The translations under genes and the position numbers were made by a program. From positions 1 to 15,685 of the forward strand of contig JAWOGN010000211.1 of NCBI GenBank assembly GCA_046496815.1: 15,685 nt of DNA. Direction: 5' to 3'. Under the pieces are notes generated by a model. It saw nothing but the letters and a program-made list of their open reading frames with translations. It searched no databases and was not told the origin of the DNA. Within the stretch, counting starts at the first letter, position 1. Each line of letters opens with the position of its first letter. This DNA is from JAWOGN01 sp046496815 (lineage in GTDB: Bacteria; Desulfobacterota; DSM-4660; Desulfatiglandales; Desulfatiglandaceae). Positions 1 to 7,351 of this stretch are shown here, piece by piece.

Positions 1-1
1 A

Positions 2-88
2 CCGCTACCGGAGGACATGGAACATACCCTGCAGTCACTTAGACCCCCGGCAGGGCAACTTCAAGCCAATAAAGCGCTTGACATGTGA
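2..88 (+). CDS. Possible 3' end of an upstream gene, unidentified
   Basis: An open frame enters from the left edge and stops at TGA 86-88. Its last residues read RPPAGQLQANKALDM. Of the three forward frames here it reads most like protein; one of the others stops early and the other is rich in Cys and Arg. The fragment is 28 codons, too short to assign to a family, and I do not recognise it. Its stop codon falls inside the spacer of the promoter at 78-105, so an upstream gene would end just where rho transcription begins. It could equally be non-coding. Confidence 0.25.
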   Translation, partial: PLPEDMEHTLQSLRPPAGQLQANKALDM

Positions 89-105
89 TAAAAAAGTAAT
101 ATAAT
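78..105 (+). promoter_or_regulatory. Consensus sigma70 promoter upstream of rho
   Basis: A perfect -35 TTGACA (78-83) and a perfect -10 TATAAT (100-105) are separated by 16 bp. Transcription should start near 112. The next gene on this strand is rho at 578, so the simplest reading is a strong rho promoter with a long leader. A separate small RNA from this promoter cannot be excluded. Confidence 0.65.
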
Positions 106-112
106 CTGACCA

Positions 113-577
113 CTAAAAAAAATTCCTGCCTTTTGGAGGATTCGGTAGCGACCGGATATCTAAAGAGATTTCATAGCCAATCTGCTGAGACACGTATTCT
201 AACTCAATTCAATGGGGTTTAAGGTTGCTCTCATGACCCAATGTAGGGTTTGGTGAATGCATTTAAATTGCCCCAAACCTGCTGCTACGGATTGCTTTCT
301 GAAGGATAATGGTTCCGCCTTGTTCCGCAATTTGGAATAAGGGAATCGCAAAATGAATTTTTGAAACATAAACCTGTAAGGAGTCGTGTTTTCCGTCTTA
401 CCCTCCTCAATGTTTCAGTACTCCTGTCAACCAGAATTAGACCGAGATGATGGTTTGGATCGGCTATCAATAACCGGCAATTTATTTCGATTCATCCCGA
501 ACTGTTACTGAAATGGTTTTTTTTTGGAGGTCCGTACCGGTTTCAACGTCCTAACTTGTTTTAAACGGAGATGAAGT
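113..577 (+). promoter_or_regulatory. Long untranslated leader of rho (gene-free, about 465 nt)
   Basis: No convincing gene lies on either strand. The stretch contains a small hairpin at about 135-152 (ATTCGGT against ACCGGAT with an AGCG loop), a larger inverted repeat at 362-417, a C-rich and G-poor tract at about 391-433 (hand count 16 C to 4 G in 43 nt), and a run of nine T at 517-525. In Escherichia coli, rho is autoregulated by Rho-dependent attenuation in its leader. The C-rich tract and the leader length would fit the same logic here, but that is inference. The ribosome binding site GGAG at 567-570 lies 7 nt before the rho ATG. Confidence 0.5.
362..417 (+). other. Inverted repeat / stem-loop in the rho leader
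   Basis: TGAAACAT (362-369) is a perfect inverted repeat of ATGTTTCA (410-417). Inside it AGGAG (379-383) can pair with CTCCT (403-407). Alternatively GTAAG (376-380) can pair with CTTAC (397-401). The two inner pairings share bases and so exclude each other. No T-run follows directly, so this is not a standard intrinsic terminator. Folding energies were not computed. Confidence 0.4.
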
Positions 578-1825
578 ATGAACCTTGTTGAACTTAAGGA
601 GATGAAGATCAGTGAACTCACGAATATGGCAAAGGAATTCAATATCGAGGGTGCGTCCGGCAAGCGCAAACAAGATTTGGTTTTTTCTTTGTTGCAGGCC
701 CACTCCGAGCGTAACGGCCTGATATATGGGCAGGGTGTTTTGGAGATCCTGCCGGATGGATTCGGTTTTCTGAGAGCACCGGATGCCAATTACCTCCCGG
801 GACCGGACGACATTTACATTTCACCGTCGCAGATTCGACGCTTCAATTTGAGGACCGGGGACACAATCGCCGGTCAAATTCGACCTCCAAAGGACTCTGA
901 GAGATACTTTGCCCTTTTGAAGGTGGAACAGATAAACCACGAGGATCCGGAAGTTGCCAGGGAAAAAATCCTTTTTGACAATCTTACGCCACTTTACCCG
1001 GATGAGAGAATCAAGCTGGAGACCAAGGCGGACAATTATTCTGCAAGGGTCTTGGACCTGATGACACCCCTTGGAAAGGGGCAACGCGGGCTGATTGTTG
1101 CGCCGCCAAGAACCGGAAAAACGATGCTGCTCCAGAACATCGCAAATAGCGTAACCGCAAACGATATGAGTATTCACAAGATTGTCCTGCTCATCGATGA
1201 AAGGCCGGAAGAAGTCACCGATATGCAGCGATCTGTGCAAGCCGAGGTTATAAGTTCCACATTTGATGAACCGCCCCAACGTCATGTTCAGGTGGCGGAA
1301 ATGGTGATTGAGAAGGCGAAACGATTGGTGGAGCACAAGCTGGATGTTCTCATTCTCTTGGACAGCATTACGCGGTTGGCACGAGCCTATAACGCGGTTG
1401 TCCCTCCCAGCGGGAAGATTCTTTCAGGTGGGTTGGACTCCAATGCCCTCCAGAAGCCCAAACGGTTTTTTGGGGCGGCAAGAAATATTGAGGAGGGAGG
1501 GAGTCTTACCATCATCGCTACGGCGCTGGTTGATACAGGCAGCAGGATGGATGAAGTTATTTTTGAGGAGTTCAAAGGCACAGGCAATATGGAGATCCAT
1601 TTGGACCGAAAACTGACTGACAGGCGTGTGTTTCCATCAATGGACATCAATCGTTCCGGAACCAGAAAAGAGGAACTCCTGTTAGAGGAGGCAGATTTAA
1701 ACCGCATTTGGATACTTCGCAAACTGCTCGCGCCGTTGACTCCGGTGGACAGTATGGAATTTCTGCTTGAAAAAATTAAGGGAACCAAAAATAATAAGGG
1801 GTTTTTGGCATCCATGAGTGAGTAA
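578..1825 (+). CDS. rho: Transcription termination factor Rho
   Basis: This is the hexameric RNA-dependent ATPase and helicase that binds C-rich RNA and ends transcription in the cytoplasm. The 415-residue length is typical. A helical SAP-like N-terminal region spans about 1-45. The cold-shock-type RNA-binding domain carries GFGFLR at 61-66. The RecA-like ATPase core shows the P-loop APPRTGKT (175-182), Walker B-like VLILLDS (257-263) and the Q-loop region GKILSGGLD (279-287). Arg replaces the first P-loop Lys of the E. coli enzyme, which I take as normal family variation. There is no long insertion of the kind seen in actinobacterial Rho. The ATG start follows GGAG by 7 nt. The gene is followed after 35 bp by rpmE, with the long leader and strong promoter in front. 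Confidence 0.98.
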   Translation: MNLVELKEMKISELTNMAKEFNIEGASGKRKQDLVFSLLQAHSERNGLIYGQGVLEILPDGFGFLRAPDANYLPGPDDIYISPSQIRRFNLRTGDTIAGQIRPPKDSERYFALLKVEQINHEDPEVAREKILFDNLTPLYPDERIKLETKADNYSARVLDLMTPLGKGQRGLIVAPPRTGKTMLLQNIANSVTANDMSIHKIVLLIDERPEEVTDMQRSVQAEVISSTFDEPPQRHVQVAEMVIEKAKRLVEHKLDVLILLDSITRLARAYNAVVPPSGKILSGGLDSNALQKPKRFFGAARNIEEGGSLTIIATALVDTGSRMDEVIFEEFKGTGNMEIHLDRKLTDRRVFPSMDINRSGTRKEELLLEEADLNRIWILRKLLAPLTPVDSMEFLLEKIKGTKNNKGFLASMSE

Positions 1826-1860
1826 TCAAGTGCAACATGTGAAGCGGGAAGGATAAAAAA

Positions 1861-2085
1861 ATGAAAAAAGGGATTCATCCGGAGTACCATAAGGCCATGG
1901 TCCATTGCGCGTGCGGCAATGAATTTGAAGCGGGTTCAACATTAAAGGAGATAAAGGTTGAAATTTGCTCTCAATGTCATCCATTCTTTACGGGTAAACA
2001 GAAACTGGTGGATTCAGCAGGGAGAGTGGAACGTTTCAGAAAGAAATACGCCAAATTTAGTGACCAAGCGGCATCGAAGAAATGA
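1861..2085 (+). CDS. rpmE: Large-subunit ribosomal protein L31 (zinc-binding type)
   Basis: This small protein of 74 residues belongs to the 50S ribosomal subunit and sits at the bridge to the 30S subunit. The N-terminal MKKGIHPEY is the L31 signature. Four cysteines, C16, C18, C36 and C39 (CAC and CSQC), form the zinc site, so this is the C+ form rather than the zinc-free paralogue made under zinc starvation. The basic tail is usual. GGGAAGGA at 1846-1853 precedes the ATG by 7 nt. It lies 35 bp after rho, an arrangement common in many bacteria, and is probably on the rho transcript. Confidence 0.97.
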   Translation: MKKGIHPEYHKAMVHCACGNEFEAGSTLKEIKVEICSQCHPFFTGKQKLVDSAGRVERFRKKYAKFSDQAASKK

Positions 2086-2466
2086 GAGAGAGCTTTTGAC
2101 CCTTGCCCAGAATGTGTTATGAGAGCAACGCCTACGTTGGAAAATCGGGCACCGGACAACCACCTCGAACCCCCAATGAAATGGGCTTTCCAGGGTCTGA
2201 CACTCCTTTTTTGGTTTGACAAAATGTGAGGCGTGTCTCAGTCATCATTCCAAAGACCGTCCGCCCAACCAATCTTCACTTTCATCAAGCAGAGGGGTGG
2301 AAAATGCAGGGCGAGTCATTATCCGAATGCATCACTCGCTGCGTATCGCACCCCGTTTTCCCAGCAAAAAGGCGTTTGCACGGTTACCGGACCAATCGGA
2401 ACGGGGATCGGTGCGCGCTCCCACGTTTTTGTTCCGGTGGGATTATTGTGAGAGTTAATCGTTTAT
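2086..2466 (+). other. Gene-free gap of 381 bp between rpmE and prfA
   Basis: I find no recognisable gene. All three forward frames stay open together across most of 2240-2450, but none gives a protein-like sequence, and no frame starts with a good ribosome binding site. Small hairpins occur at 2126-2139 (CAACG/CGTTG, CCTA loop) and 2172-2185 (CCCA/TGGG), with a six-T run at 2207-2212. A TTGACA box at 2216-2221 has no good -10 partner at 16-18 bp. In related genomes this slot often holds a DUF1385-family gene, from memory and unchecked; no trace of one is readable here. Confidence 0.5.
2419..2442 (+). other. Stem-loop just upstream of prfA
   Basis: TCCCAC (2419-2424) and GTGGGA (2437-2442) form a perfect 6-bp stem with a 12-nt loop containing five T. 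It ends 24 nt before the prfA ATG and a few bases before the weak Shine-Dalgarno-like GTGAGAG (2448-2454). It could affect prfA translation or be a chance stem; no functional evidence is visible. Confidence 0.3.
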
Positions 2467-3537
2467 ATGTTTGAAAAAATTAAAGAAATTAAAGAACGCT
2501 ATGGTGAGGTTGAAGGACGGCTGGGCAGTCCCGAGGTAGTCCGGGATCAAGCAACCTATAGAAAGTATGCGAAGGAGCACAGCGTTCTGTCCCCGATCAT
2601 CGCCCTCTATCGCAAATATGAGTCCGTGAAGGACGAAATTGAGAGCAACCGCTCGCTGCTGGAGGATGCGGACCCGGAAATGCGAAAGCTGGCAAGGGAA
2701 GAGATTGAGGGCCTGACCACCGGTTTGGAAAGGCTGGAAGAAGATTTGAAGGTGCTGCTGCTCCCCAAGGACCCAAACGACGAAAAGAATATTCTTTTGG
2801 AGATTCGGGCCGGAACCGGCGGAGAAGAAGCGGCACTCTTTGCGTGGGACCTTTTCAGAATGTATAGTCGGTACGCGGAATTGAAGGGATGGCGAACGGA
2901 AATTCTGAGTCAGAATGTGACCGGTATCGGGGGGCTTAAGGAAATCATTGTGCTTATTGAAGGGGAAATGGTCTATAGCAGACTCAAATATGAAAGTGGC
3001 GTGCACCGTGTTCAGCGCGTGCCGGAGACGGAGGCACAGGGCCGGATTCATACATCCGCCGTTACGGTTGCCGTGCTCCCGGAGGCGGAGGAGATAGATG
3101 TCCGGATAGATCCGGATGACTTACGGATTGACGTGTACCGTTCTTCCGGTCACGGTGGTCAGCATGTAAACACGACCGATTCCGCCGTCCGCATAACGCA
3201 CCGCCCATCCGGCTTGGTGGTTACCTGTCAGGACGAGAAATCCCAGCACAAAAACAAAGCGAAAGCGATGAAAGTTCTCCGGTCCCGCCTGCTGGACATG
3301 CAACAGGCCGAACAGGACTCCAGGATTTCTGAAGAACGAAGAATTTTGGTGGGATCGGGGGACAGGAGTGAACGGATCCGGACCTACAATTTTCCCCAAG
3401 GCAGGGCGACCGACCACCGGATCGGCCTCACATTGTACAGATTGGAAGACCTCCTTCAGGGAGAATTGGATCTTGTCGTCGATCCCCTGATCACCCATTT
3501 TCAAACCGAAGCACTGAAAAAAGATTCCGACGGCTAG
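2467..3537 (+). CDS. prfA: Peptide chain release factor 1 (RF1)
   Basis: RF1 reads UAA and UAG stop codons on the ribosome and triggers peptide release. The 356-residue length is typical. The N-terminal helical domain occupies about 1-105. RAGTGGEEA at 114-122 is conserved. The codon-recognition tripeptide position of RF1 (PxT) is PET at 186-188 within HRVQRVPETEAQGRIHTS, which marks RF1 rather than RF2. The catalytic GGQ is at 230-232 in SSGHGGQHVNTTDSAVR; Gln232 is the residue PrmC methylates. The start has only a weak ribosome binding site (GTGAGAG, 12 nt upstream), but the N-terminus aligns with the family as I know it. prmC follows after 15 bp. Confidence 0.98.
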   Translation: MFEKIKEIKERYGEVEGRLGSPEVVRDQATYRKYAKEHSVLSPIIALYRKYESVKDEIESNRSLLEDADPEMRKLAREEIEGLTTGLERLEEDLKVLLLPKDPNDEKNILLEIRAGTGGEEAALFAWDLFRMYSRYAELKGWRTEILSQNVTGIGGLKEIIVLIEGEMVYSRLKYESGVHRVQRVPETEAQGRIHTSAVTVAVLPEAEEIDVRIDPDDLRIDVYRSSGHGGQHVNTTDSAVRITHRPSGLVVTCQDEKSQHKNKAKAMKVLRSRLLDMQQAEQDSRISEERRILVGSGDRSERIRTYNFPQGRATDHRIGLTLYRLEDLLQGELDLVVDPLITHFQTEALKKDSDG

Positions 3538-3552
3538 TGGATCAGTGCGGTC

Positions 3553-4437
3553 ATGCCCTCCAAGTCCTGGACCATAAGAGACCTTTTAAAGGTTACCACG
3601 GATTACCTCAAGACAAAAGGCATTGAGAGTCCGCGCCTGACATCGGATATCCTTTTGGCCCACCAGCTCAAGACCGACCGAATGGCCCTCTATCTGAATT
3701 TAGACCAGCCCCTGACGGAAAGCGAAGTCGCCGGGTATCGCTCCCTTATCAAAAGGAGACTGCAGCGGGAACCGGTGCAATACATCACCGGGATGCAGGA
3801 GTTTTGGTCTCTCGATTTTCAGGTGGATCCCGCGGTTCTTATTCCCCGACCGGAGACGGAATTGCTGGTTGAGCGAACCATCGAGGCGCTGAAGGATCTT
3901 ACCCCATTGGAGAACGGCTGTCCCAGCATACTGGACTTGGGTACCGGATGCGGCGCAATCGCCGTGTCTTTGGCAAAGGAGTTCCCGAAAGCACTCATAT
4001 ACGCGACGGACATATCCGTTGCCGCGCTCAGAGTCGCCCAGGTGAATGCGAAGCGACATGAAGTTTCAGATCGGATCCGTTTCTTGCAGGGAGATCTGTG
4101 GGATGCTTTCAGCAACCGGCCCATAACCTTTGACGCTGTTTTGTCCAATCCTCCCTACATCCCCGCCGAAGACTACCCAGACCTTTCCCCGGAAATTCGT
4201 GAATATGAACCGAGACTGGCTTTGGACGGCCACGAAGGGGGGATGCATTTTATAAAGAAGATTGTCTCTAAAGCACCTGCCTTCATAAATCCCGGCGGGT
4301 GGATCATTTTGGAGATGGCGCCCAATCAAACCGATAAGGCTTTAACGCACATGGGGACAATCGCGGCCTATGGGGAAAAGACCCGAATCAGGGATTACAG
4401 CCGTCACTACAGGGTTGTGATGGCCCAAAGAATTTGA
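3553..4437 (+). CDS. prmC: Release factor glutamine N5-methyltransferase
   Basis: This SAM-dependent enzyme methylates the Gln of the GGQ motif in RF1 and RF2, which raises termination efficiency. The 294-residue length is usual. The N-terminal helical substrate-binding domain covers about 1-85. IPRPETE (97-103) is a family hallmark. The SAM-binding motif is DLGTGCGAIA (128-137). The catalytic NPPY is at 199-202, followed by IPAEDYP. The gene starts 15 bp after prfA without a clear Shine-Dalgarno sequence (GTGCGG only), so translation may depend on coupling to prfA. Product and substrate genes side by side is a widely conserved arrangement. A strong hairpin overlaps the stop codon. Confidence 0.97.
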   Translation: MPSKSWTIRDLLKVTTDYLKTKGIESPRLTSDILLAHQLKTDRMALYLNLDQPLTESEVAGYRSLIKRRLQREPVQYITGMQEFWSLDFQVDPAVLIPRPETELLVERTIEALKDLTPLENGCPSILDLGTGCGAIAVSLAKEFPKALIYATDISVAALRVAQVNAKRHEVSDRIRFLQGDLWDAFSNRPITFDAVLSNPPYIPAEDYPDLSPEIREYEPRLALDGHEGGMHFIKKIVSKAPAFINPGGWIILEMAPNQTDKALTHMGTIAAYGEKTRIRDYSRHYRVVMAQRI

Positions 4438-4457
4438 AGCCCCTTCGAGGGGACTTC
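4436..4457 (+). terminator. Strong hairpin overlapping the prmC stop codon; possible terminator
   Basis: GAAG (4436-4439) pairs with CTTC (4454-4457), and CCCCT (4440-4444) with AGGGG (4448-4452), around a TCG loop with one bulged A. The stem is G+C-rich and stable by eye, and it begins inside the prmC stop codon. No T-tract follows, so it is not a textbook intrinsic terminator. It could protect the 3' end of the mRNA or assist Rho-dependent termination. Confidence 0.4.
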
Positions 4458-4596
4458 CTGACGCATCCTTCTCCGCGGCCGGGCCTCGCTGATTGCACAT
4501 CCTAAAATCAAATCCACGGACATTTGAATCGTATTGATTTTTCCTGCGCCTACGGAGTTCACACGGTGACGACAAAGCCCTCCCGGTTTGAATGGC

Positions 4597-4624
4597 TTGA
4601 CACCCTGGGTACGAAACTTAATTT
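4597..4624 (+). promoter_or_regulatory. Candidate promoter of the copZ-copA pair
   Basis: TTGACA (4597-4602) is a perfect -35. The best -10 is a weak TAATTT (4619-4624) after 16 bp. Within the spacer sits a short dyad, ACCCTGGGT (4602-4610). MerR-family copper regulators such as CueR bind dyads in the spacer of long-spacer (19 bp) promoters, but the spacing here does not clearly match, so the regulator is unknown. The rest of 4458-4655 holds no gene I can support. Confidence 0.45.
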
Positions 4625-4655
4625 TAAAAACACAAACAATTGGAGGTAAAATAGA

Positions 4656-4862
4656 ATGGAAAGGACAAAACTATCCATACCCAATATATCCTGCGGTCAT
4701 TGTGTGATGACCATTGAGAAAGAACTGGGGGAATTGGAAGGTGTATCCATTGTGGCAGGGGATGCAGCCGCTAAAGAAGTCACCGTGGAATGGGATCCAC
4801 CGGCCTCTCTTGAGCAAATCAAAGCAACCCTGAAAGAAATAAACTATCCTGCTGCTGATTAA
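4656..4862 (+). CDS. copZ: CopZ-like copper chaperone (single HMA domain)
   Basis: This 68-residue cytoplasmic protein is a single heavy-metal-associated ferredoxin-like fold that would carry Cu(I) to the ATPase next door. The metal site is ISCGHC with C13 and C16, followed by the usual helix. Ile replaces the Met that often precedes the first Cys-x-x-Cys pair, and His lies between the cysteines. It has an excellent ribosome binding site, GGAGGT at 4642-4647, 8 nt before the ATG. copA starts 11 bp downstream, so the two are almost certainly co-transcribed. Other metals such as Ag(I) are possible, since the fold alone does not fix specificity. Confidence 0.9.
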   Translation: MERTKLSIPNISCGHCVMTIEKELGELEGVSIVAGDAAAKEVTVEWDPPASLEQIKATLKEINYPAAD

Positions 4863-4873
4863 AGGAAGTTGCC

Positions 4874-7321
4874 ATGGCGGAGAGGAACGCCACCTTACCG
4901 GTTACGGGGATGACGTGCGCCAATTGCGCGCTGAATATTGACAGAAGCCTCCATAAGATTGAAGGTGTAATCCATGTGAACGTCAATTTTGCGACGGAAC
5001 GCGCGACGATATCGTTCGATCCGGATAAGATCCAATTGACTGAAATTATAAAGCAAATACAGGATGCCGGATACGGTGTGGCAACAACCACCGTCGAGAT
5101 TCCCGTGACAGGAATGACCTGCGCGAATTGTGCCATGAACATTGAAAGAGCCCTGAAAAAAAAGGTTTCGGGGGTCGTTCGAGCATCCGTCAATTTTGCG
5201 GCCGAACATGCCCGAGTGGAATACATTCCCACCCTGACCGGCGTGAATGAGATCATCCACGCTATAGAAAAAGCCGGATATGGGGCGATTCGGCCGGAGG
5301 AGACCCTTGAGGAGAATGATGCGGAACTGAAAGCTCGAAATGCTGAGATAAGGGATCAAACACGAAAATTCATGGTGGGTATGATGTTCACGATTCCCCT
5401 TTTCTTTCTCAGCATGGGAAGGGATTTCGCGATTCTGGGGCCATGGAGCCATGCCGCGTGGGTAAACTGGCTTTTCCTGGCGCTGGCAACACCGGTTCAG
5501 TTCTATACCGGCTGGGACTATTACATCGGTGGATGGAAAAGCCTCCGGAACGGCAGTGCCAACATGGATGTCTTGGTGGCCATGGGATCATCGGTGGCGT
5601 ATTTTTACTCCCTATCACTGCTGGTCCATCCAGCCCTGGGGGACCATGTCTATTTTGAGACTTCCGCCGTCATCATTACCCTGATCAAGCTGGGAAAAAT
5701 GCTTGAATCCAGGACAAAGGGTCGAACGGGAGGCGCGATCCGAAAGCTCATGGGGTTACGGCCGAAGACGGCGATTTTATTTGAAGACGGCAAAGAAAGG
5801 GAAATTCCCCTTTCGCAAATTGAAGTCGGACAGGTGCTTCTGGTCAAACCGGGACACAGCATCCCCGTTGATGGGACCGTTTTGGAAGGTGCTTCCGCCG
5901 TGGATGAATCCATGCTGACGGGGGAACCCATTCCCGCGGACAAGCGACCCGGCGACCCGGTCACGGGCGGCACCCTGAACGCGGAAGGCCTTCTCAAAGT
6001 GGAGGCAACCCGGGTGGGAAAAGATACGGCGCTGGCCCGGATCATCCGCCTCGTTCAGGAGGCCCAGGGGAGTAAGGCTCCGGTACAGGCGCTGGCGGAT
6101 CGCGTCGCTGCTGTTTTTGTGCCCGGGGTGATCGCGATTGCCTTCCTGACATTCCTTATTTGGTGGATCATGGGCGGGGATTTCGTTCCCGCCATGATTC
6201 GACTGGTTGCCGTCCTTGTAATCGCCTGCCCCTGTGCCCTCGGATTGGCAACCCCAACGGCTATTATGGCCGGGACAGGCCTGGGAGCCTTACAGGGCAT
6301 GCTTTTCAAAAATAGCGAAGCGCTCGAATCGGCCAGTAAACTGGATACAGTCGTGATGGATAAGACCGGCACCCTCACGCGGGGAAAGCCGGTGGTGGTG
6401 AATCTCCGGCTGCTGGATGGTCGCCTTAAGGATGAAGAAGAATTGTTGAGGATTGCCGCTTCAGTGGAGCGGGGCTCAGAGCACCCCCTTGGGCAGTCCA
6501 TTGTCGGCGAGGCGTTAAAACGTGGACTGGAACTGTATGAACCGCAGGATTTTCATGCAAGTGGTGGATTGGGGGTTCAAGCAAAAATAAACGCTGAAAC
6601 GGTTCGGGTGGGGAAGCCGGATTGGTTTCGGCAGCTCTCCATCGAAATATCTGGTGCGGAAGACCCTCTGTCGGCGTTGCAACGGGAAGGAAAGACCGTC
6701 AATCTCATCGCAATCGATAACACACTCGTCGGCATCGTCGCGCTCGCCGACACGGTCAGACCGGAGGCTCGGGAAGCGATTGACGCTCTTCAGAAAATGG
6801 GGCTAAAGGTGGTCATGCTGACCGGGGACAATGTCCGGACCGCAGCCGCCGTTGCCTCCGAGGTGAATATTGACGAGGTGGTCGCAGAAGTTCGACCCGA
6901 GGAAAAAGCATCGAATATCAAGAGATTTCAGGACATGGGGCTGAAGGTGGGAATGGTGGGCGACGGTATCAATGATGCCCCCGCGCTTGCCCAGGCTGAC
7001 GTGGGGATCGCCATCGGCACCGGTACCGACGTGGCCATAGAGACCGGAGATGTGATCCTGGCAAGTGGAGACCTGAGTGGTGTGCCGGGGTCCATCAGGC
7101 TCAGCCGTGCGACCATGAAAACCATCAGGCAAAATCTTTTTTGGGCTTTTTTCTACAATGTGGTGCTTATCCCGGTTGCAGCCGGTGTGTTATATCCCTT
7201 CGAGTTTTTGCCCGGATTCGTGAGGCAATTGCATCCGATCCTTGCCGCCTTTGCGATGGCCATGAGCAGCATCACCGTTGTCTCCAACAGCCTGCGTTTG
7301 TATCGGGCCAAGATCCGGTAA
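4874..7321 (+). CDS. copA: Copper-exporting P1B-type ATPase
   Basis: An inner-membrane Cu(I)/Ag(I) efflux pump of 815 residues. Two N-terminal HMA domains each carry GMTCANC (C15/C18 and C83/C86). The membrane part begins near 167. Core motifs in order are: the actuator TGE at 349-351, the transport-site CPC at 452-454, the phosphorylation loop DKTGT with Asp496, the nucleotide-domain SEHPLG at 535-540, and the hinge GDGINDAP at 696-703. The last two membrane helices contain YN (761-762) and MxxSS (starting at 795-797 in AMAMSS), the residues that define the P1B-1 copper class. The ribosome binding site AAGGAAG (4862-4868) lies 5 nt before the ATG. It faces livF tail to tail, 30 bp away. Nothing appears truncated. 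Confidence 0.97.
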   Translation: MAERNATLPVTGMTCANCALNIDRSLHKIEGVIHVNVNFATERATISFDPDKIQLTEIIKQIQDAGYGVATTTVEIPVTGMTCANCAMNIERALKKKVSGVVRASVNFAAEHARVEYIPTLTGVNEIIHAIEKAGYGAIRPEETLEENDAELKARNAEIRDQTRKFMVGMMFTIPLFFLSMGRDFAILGPWSHAAWVNWLFLALATPVQFYTGWDYYIGGWKSLRNGSANMDVLVAMGSSVAYFYSLSLLVHPALGDHVYFETSAVIITLIKLGKMLESRTKGRTGGAIRKLMGLRPKTAILFEDGKEREIPLSQIEVGQVLLVKPGHSIPVDGTVLEGASAVDESMLTGEPIPADKRPGDPVTGGTLNAEGLLKVEATRVGKDTALARIIRLVQEAQGSKAPVQALADRVAAVFVPGVIAIAFLTFLIWWIMGGDFVPAMIRLVAVLVIACPCALGLATPTAIMAGTGLGALQGMLFKNSEALESASKLDTVVMDKTGTLTRGKPVVVNLRLLDGRLKDEEELLRIAASVERGSEHPLGQSIVGEALKRGLELYEPQDFHASGGLGVQAKINAETVRVGKPDWFRQLSIEISGAEDPLSALQREGKTVNLIAIDNTLVGIVALADTVRPEAREAIDALQKMGLKVVMLTGDNVRTAAAVASEVNIDEVVAEVRPEEKASNIKRFQDMGLKVGMVGDGINDAPALAQADVGIAIGTGTDVAIETGDVILASGDLSGVPGSIRLSRATMKTIRQNLFWAFFYNVVLIPVAAGVLYPFEFLPGFVRQLHPILAAFAMAMSSITVVSNSLRLYRAKIR

Positions 7322-7326
7322 TCAAC

Positions 7327-7349
7327 CCACCAATCGTGGAAGCAGGTGG
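7327..7349. other. Weak inverted repeat between convergent copA and livF
   Basis: CCACC (7327-7331) and GGTGG (7345-7349) form a 5-bp stem with a 13-nt loop in the 30-bp gap between the two stop codons. No T-run follows on either strand. It may help end both transcripts, but the evidence is thin. Confidence 0.2.
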
Positions 7350-7351
7350 TA

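Noticed and set aside
285..470. 61-codon frame on the - strand inside the rho leader
   Set aside because: No ribosome binding site or recognisable sequence, and it lies across the inverted repeat of the leader. Probably chance.
113..525. Leader RNA as tmRNA, RNase P RNA, SRP RNA or 6S RNA
   Set aside because: The size fits some of these, but I see no tmRNA tag frame or acceptor end, no RNase P core motif and no SRP loop motif. I cannot judge a 6S-type bubble by eye, so it is left as an unassigned leader.
1100..1123. Rho P-loop APPRTGKT with Arg in place of the E. coli Lys
   Set aside because: I regard this as normal variation in the Rho family rather than a sign of altered function or drug resistance.
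821..1336. 171-codon frame on the - strand
   Set aside because: It is antisense to rho and not protein-like in family terms.
224..2129. 11-bp inverted repeat, GTTGCTCTCAT at 224-234 and ATGAGAGCAAC at 2119-2129
   Set aside because: In a window this long tens of 11-bp matches are expected by chance, and neither copy is linked to other structure.
2216..2474. Three overlapping + frames of 72-82 codons before prfA
   Set aside because: None has a ribosome binding site or recognisable sequence, and their overlap in all three frames argues against any one being a gene.
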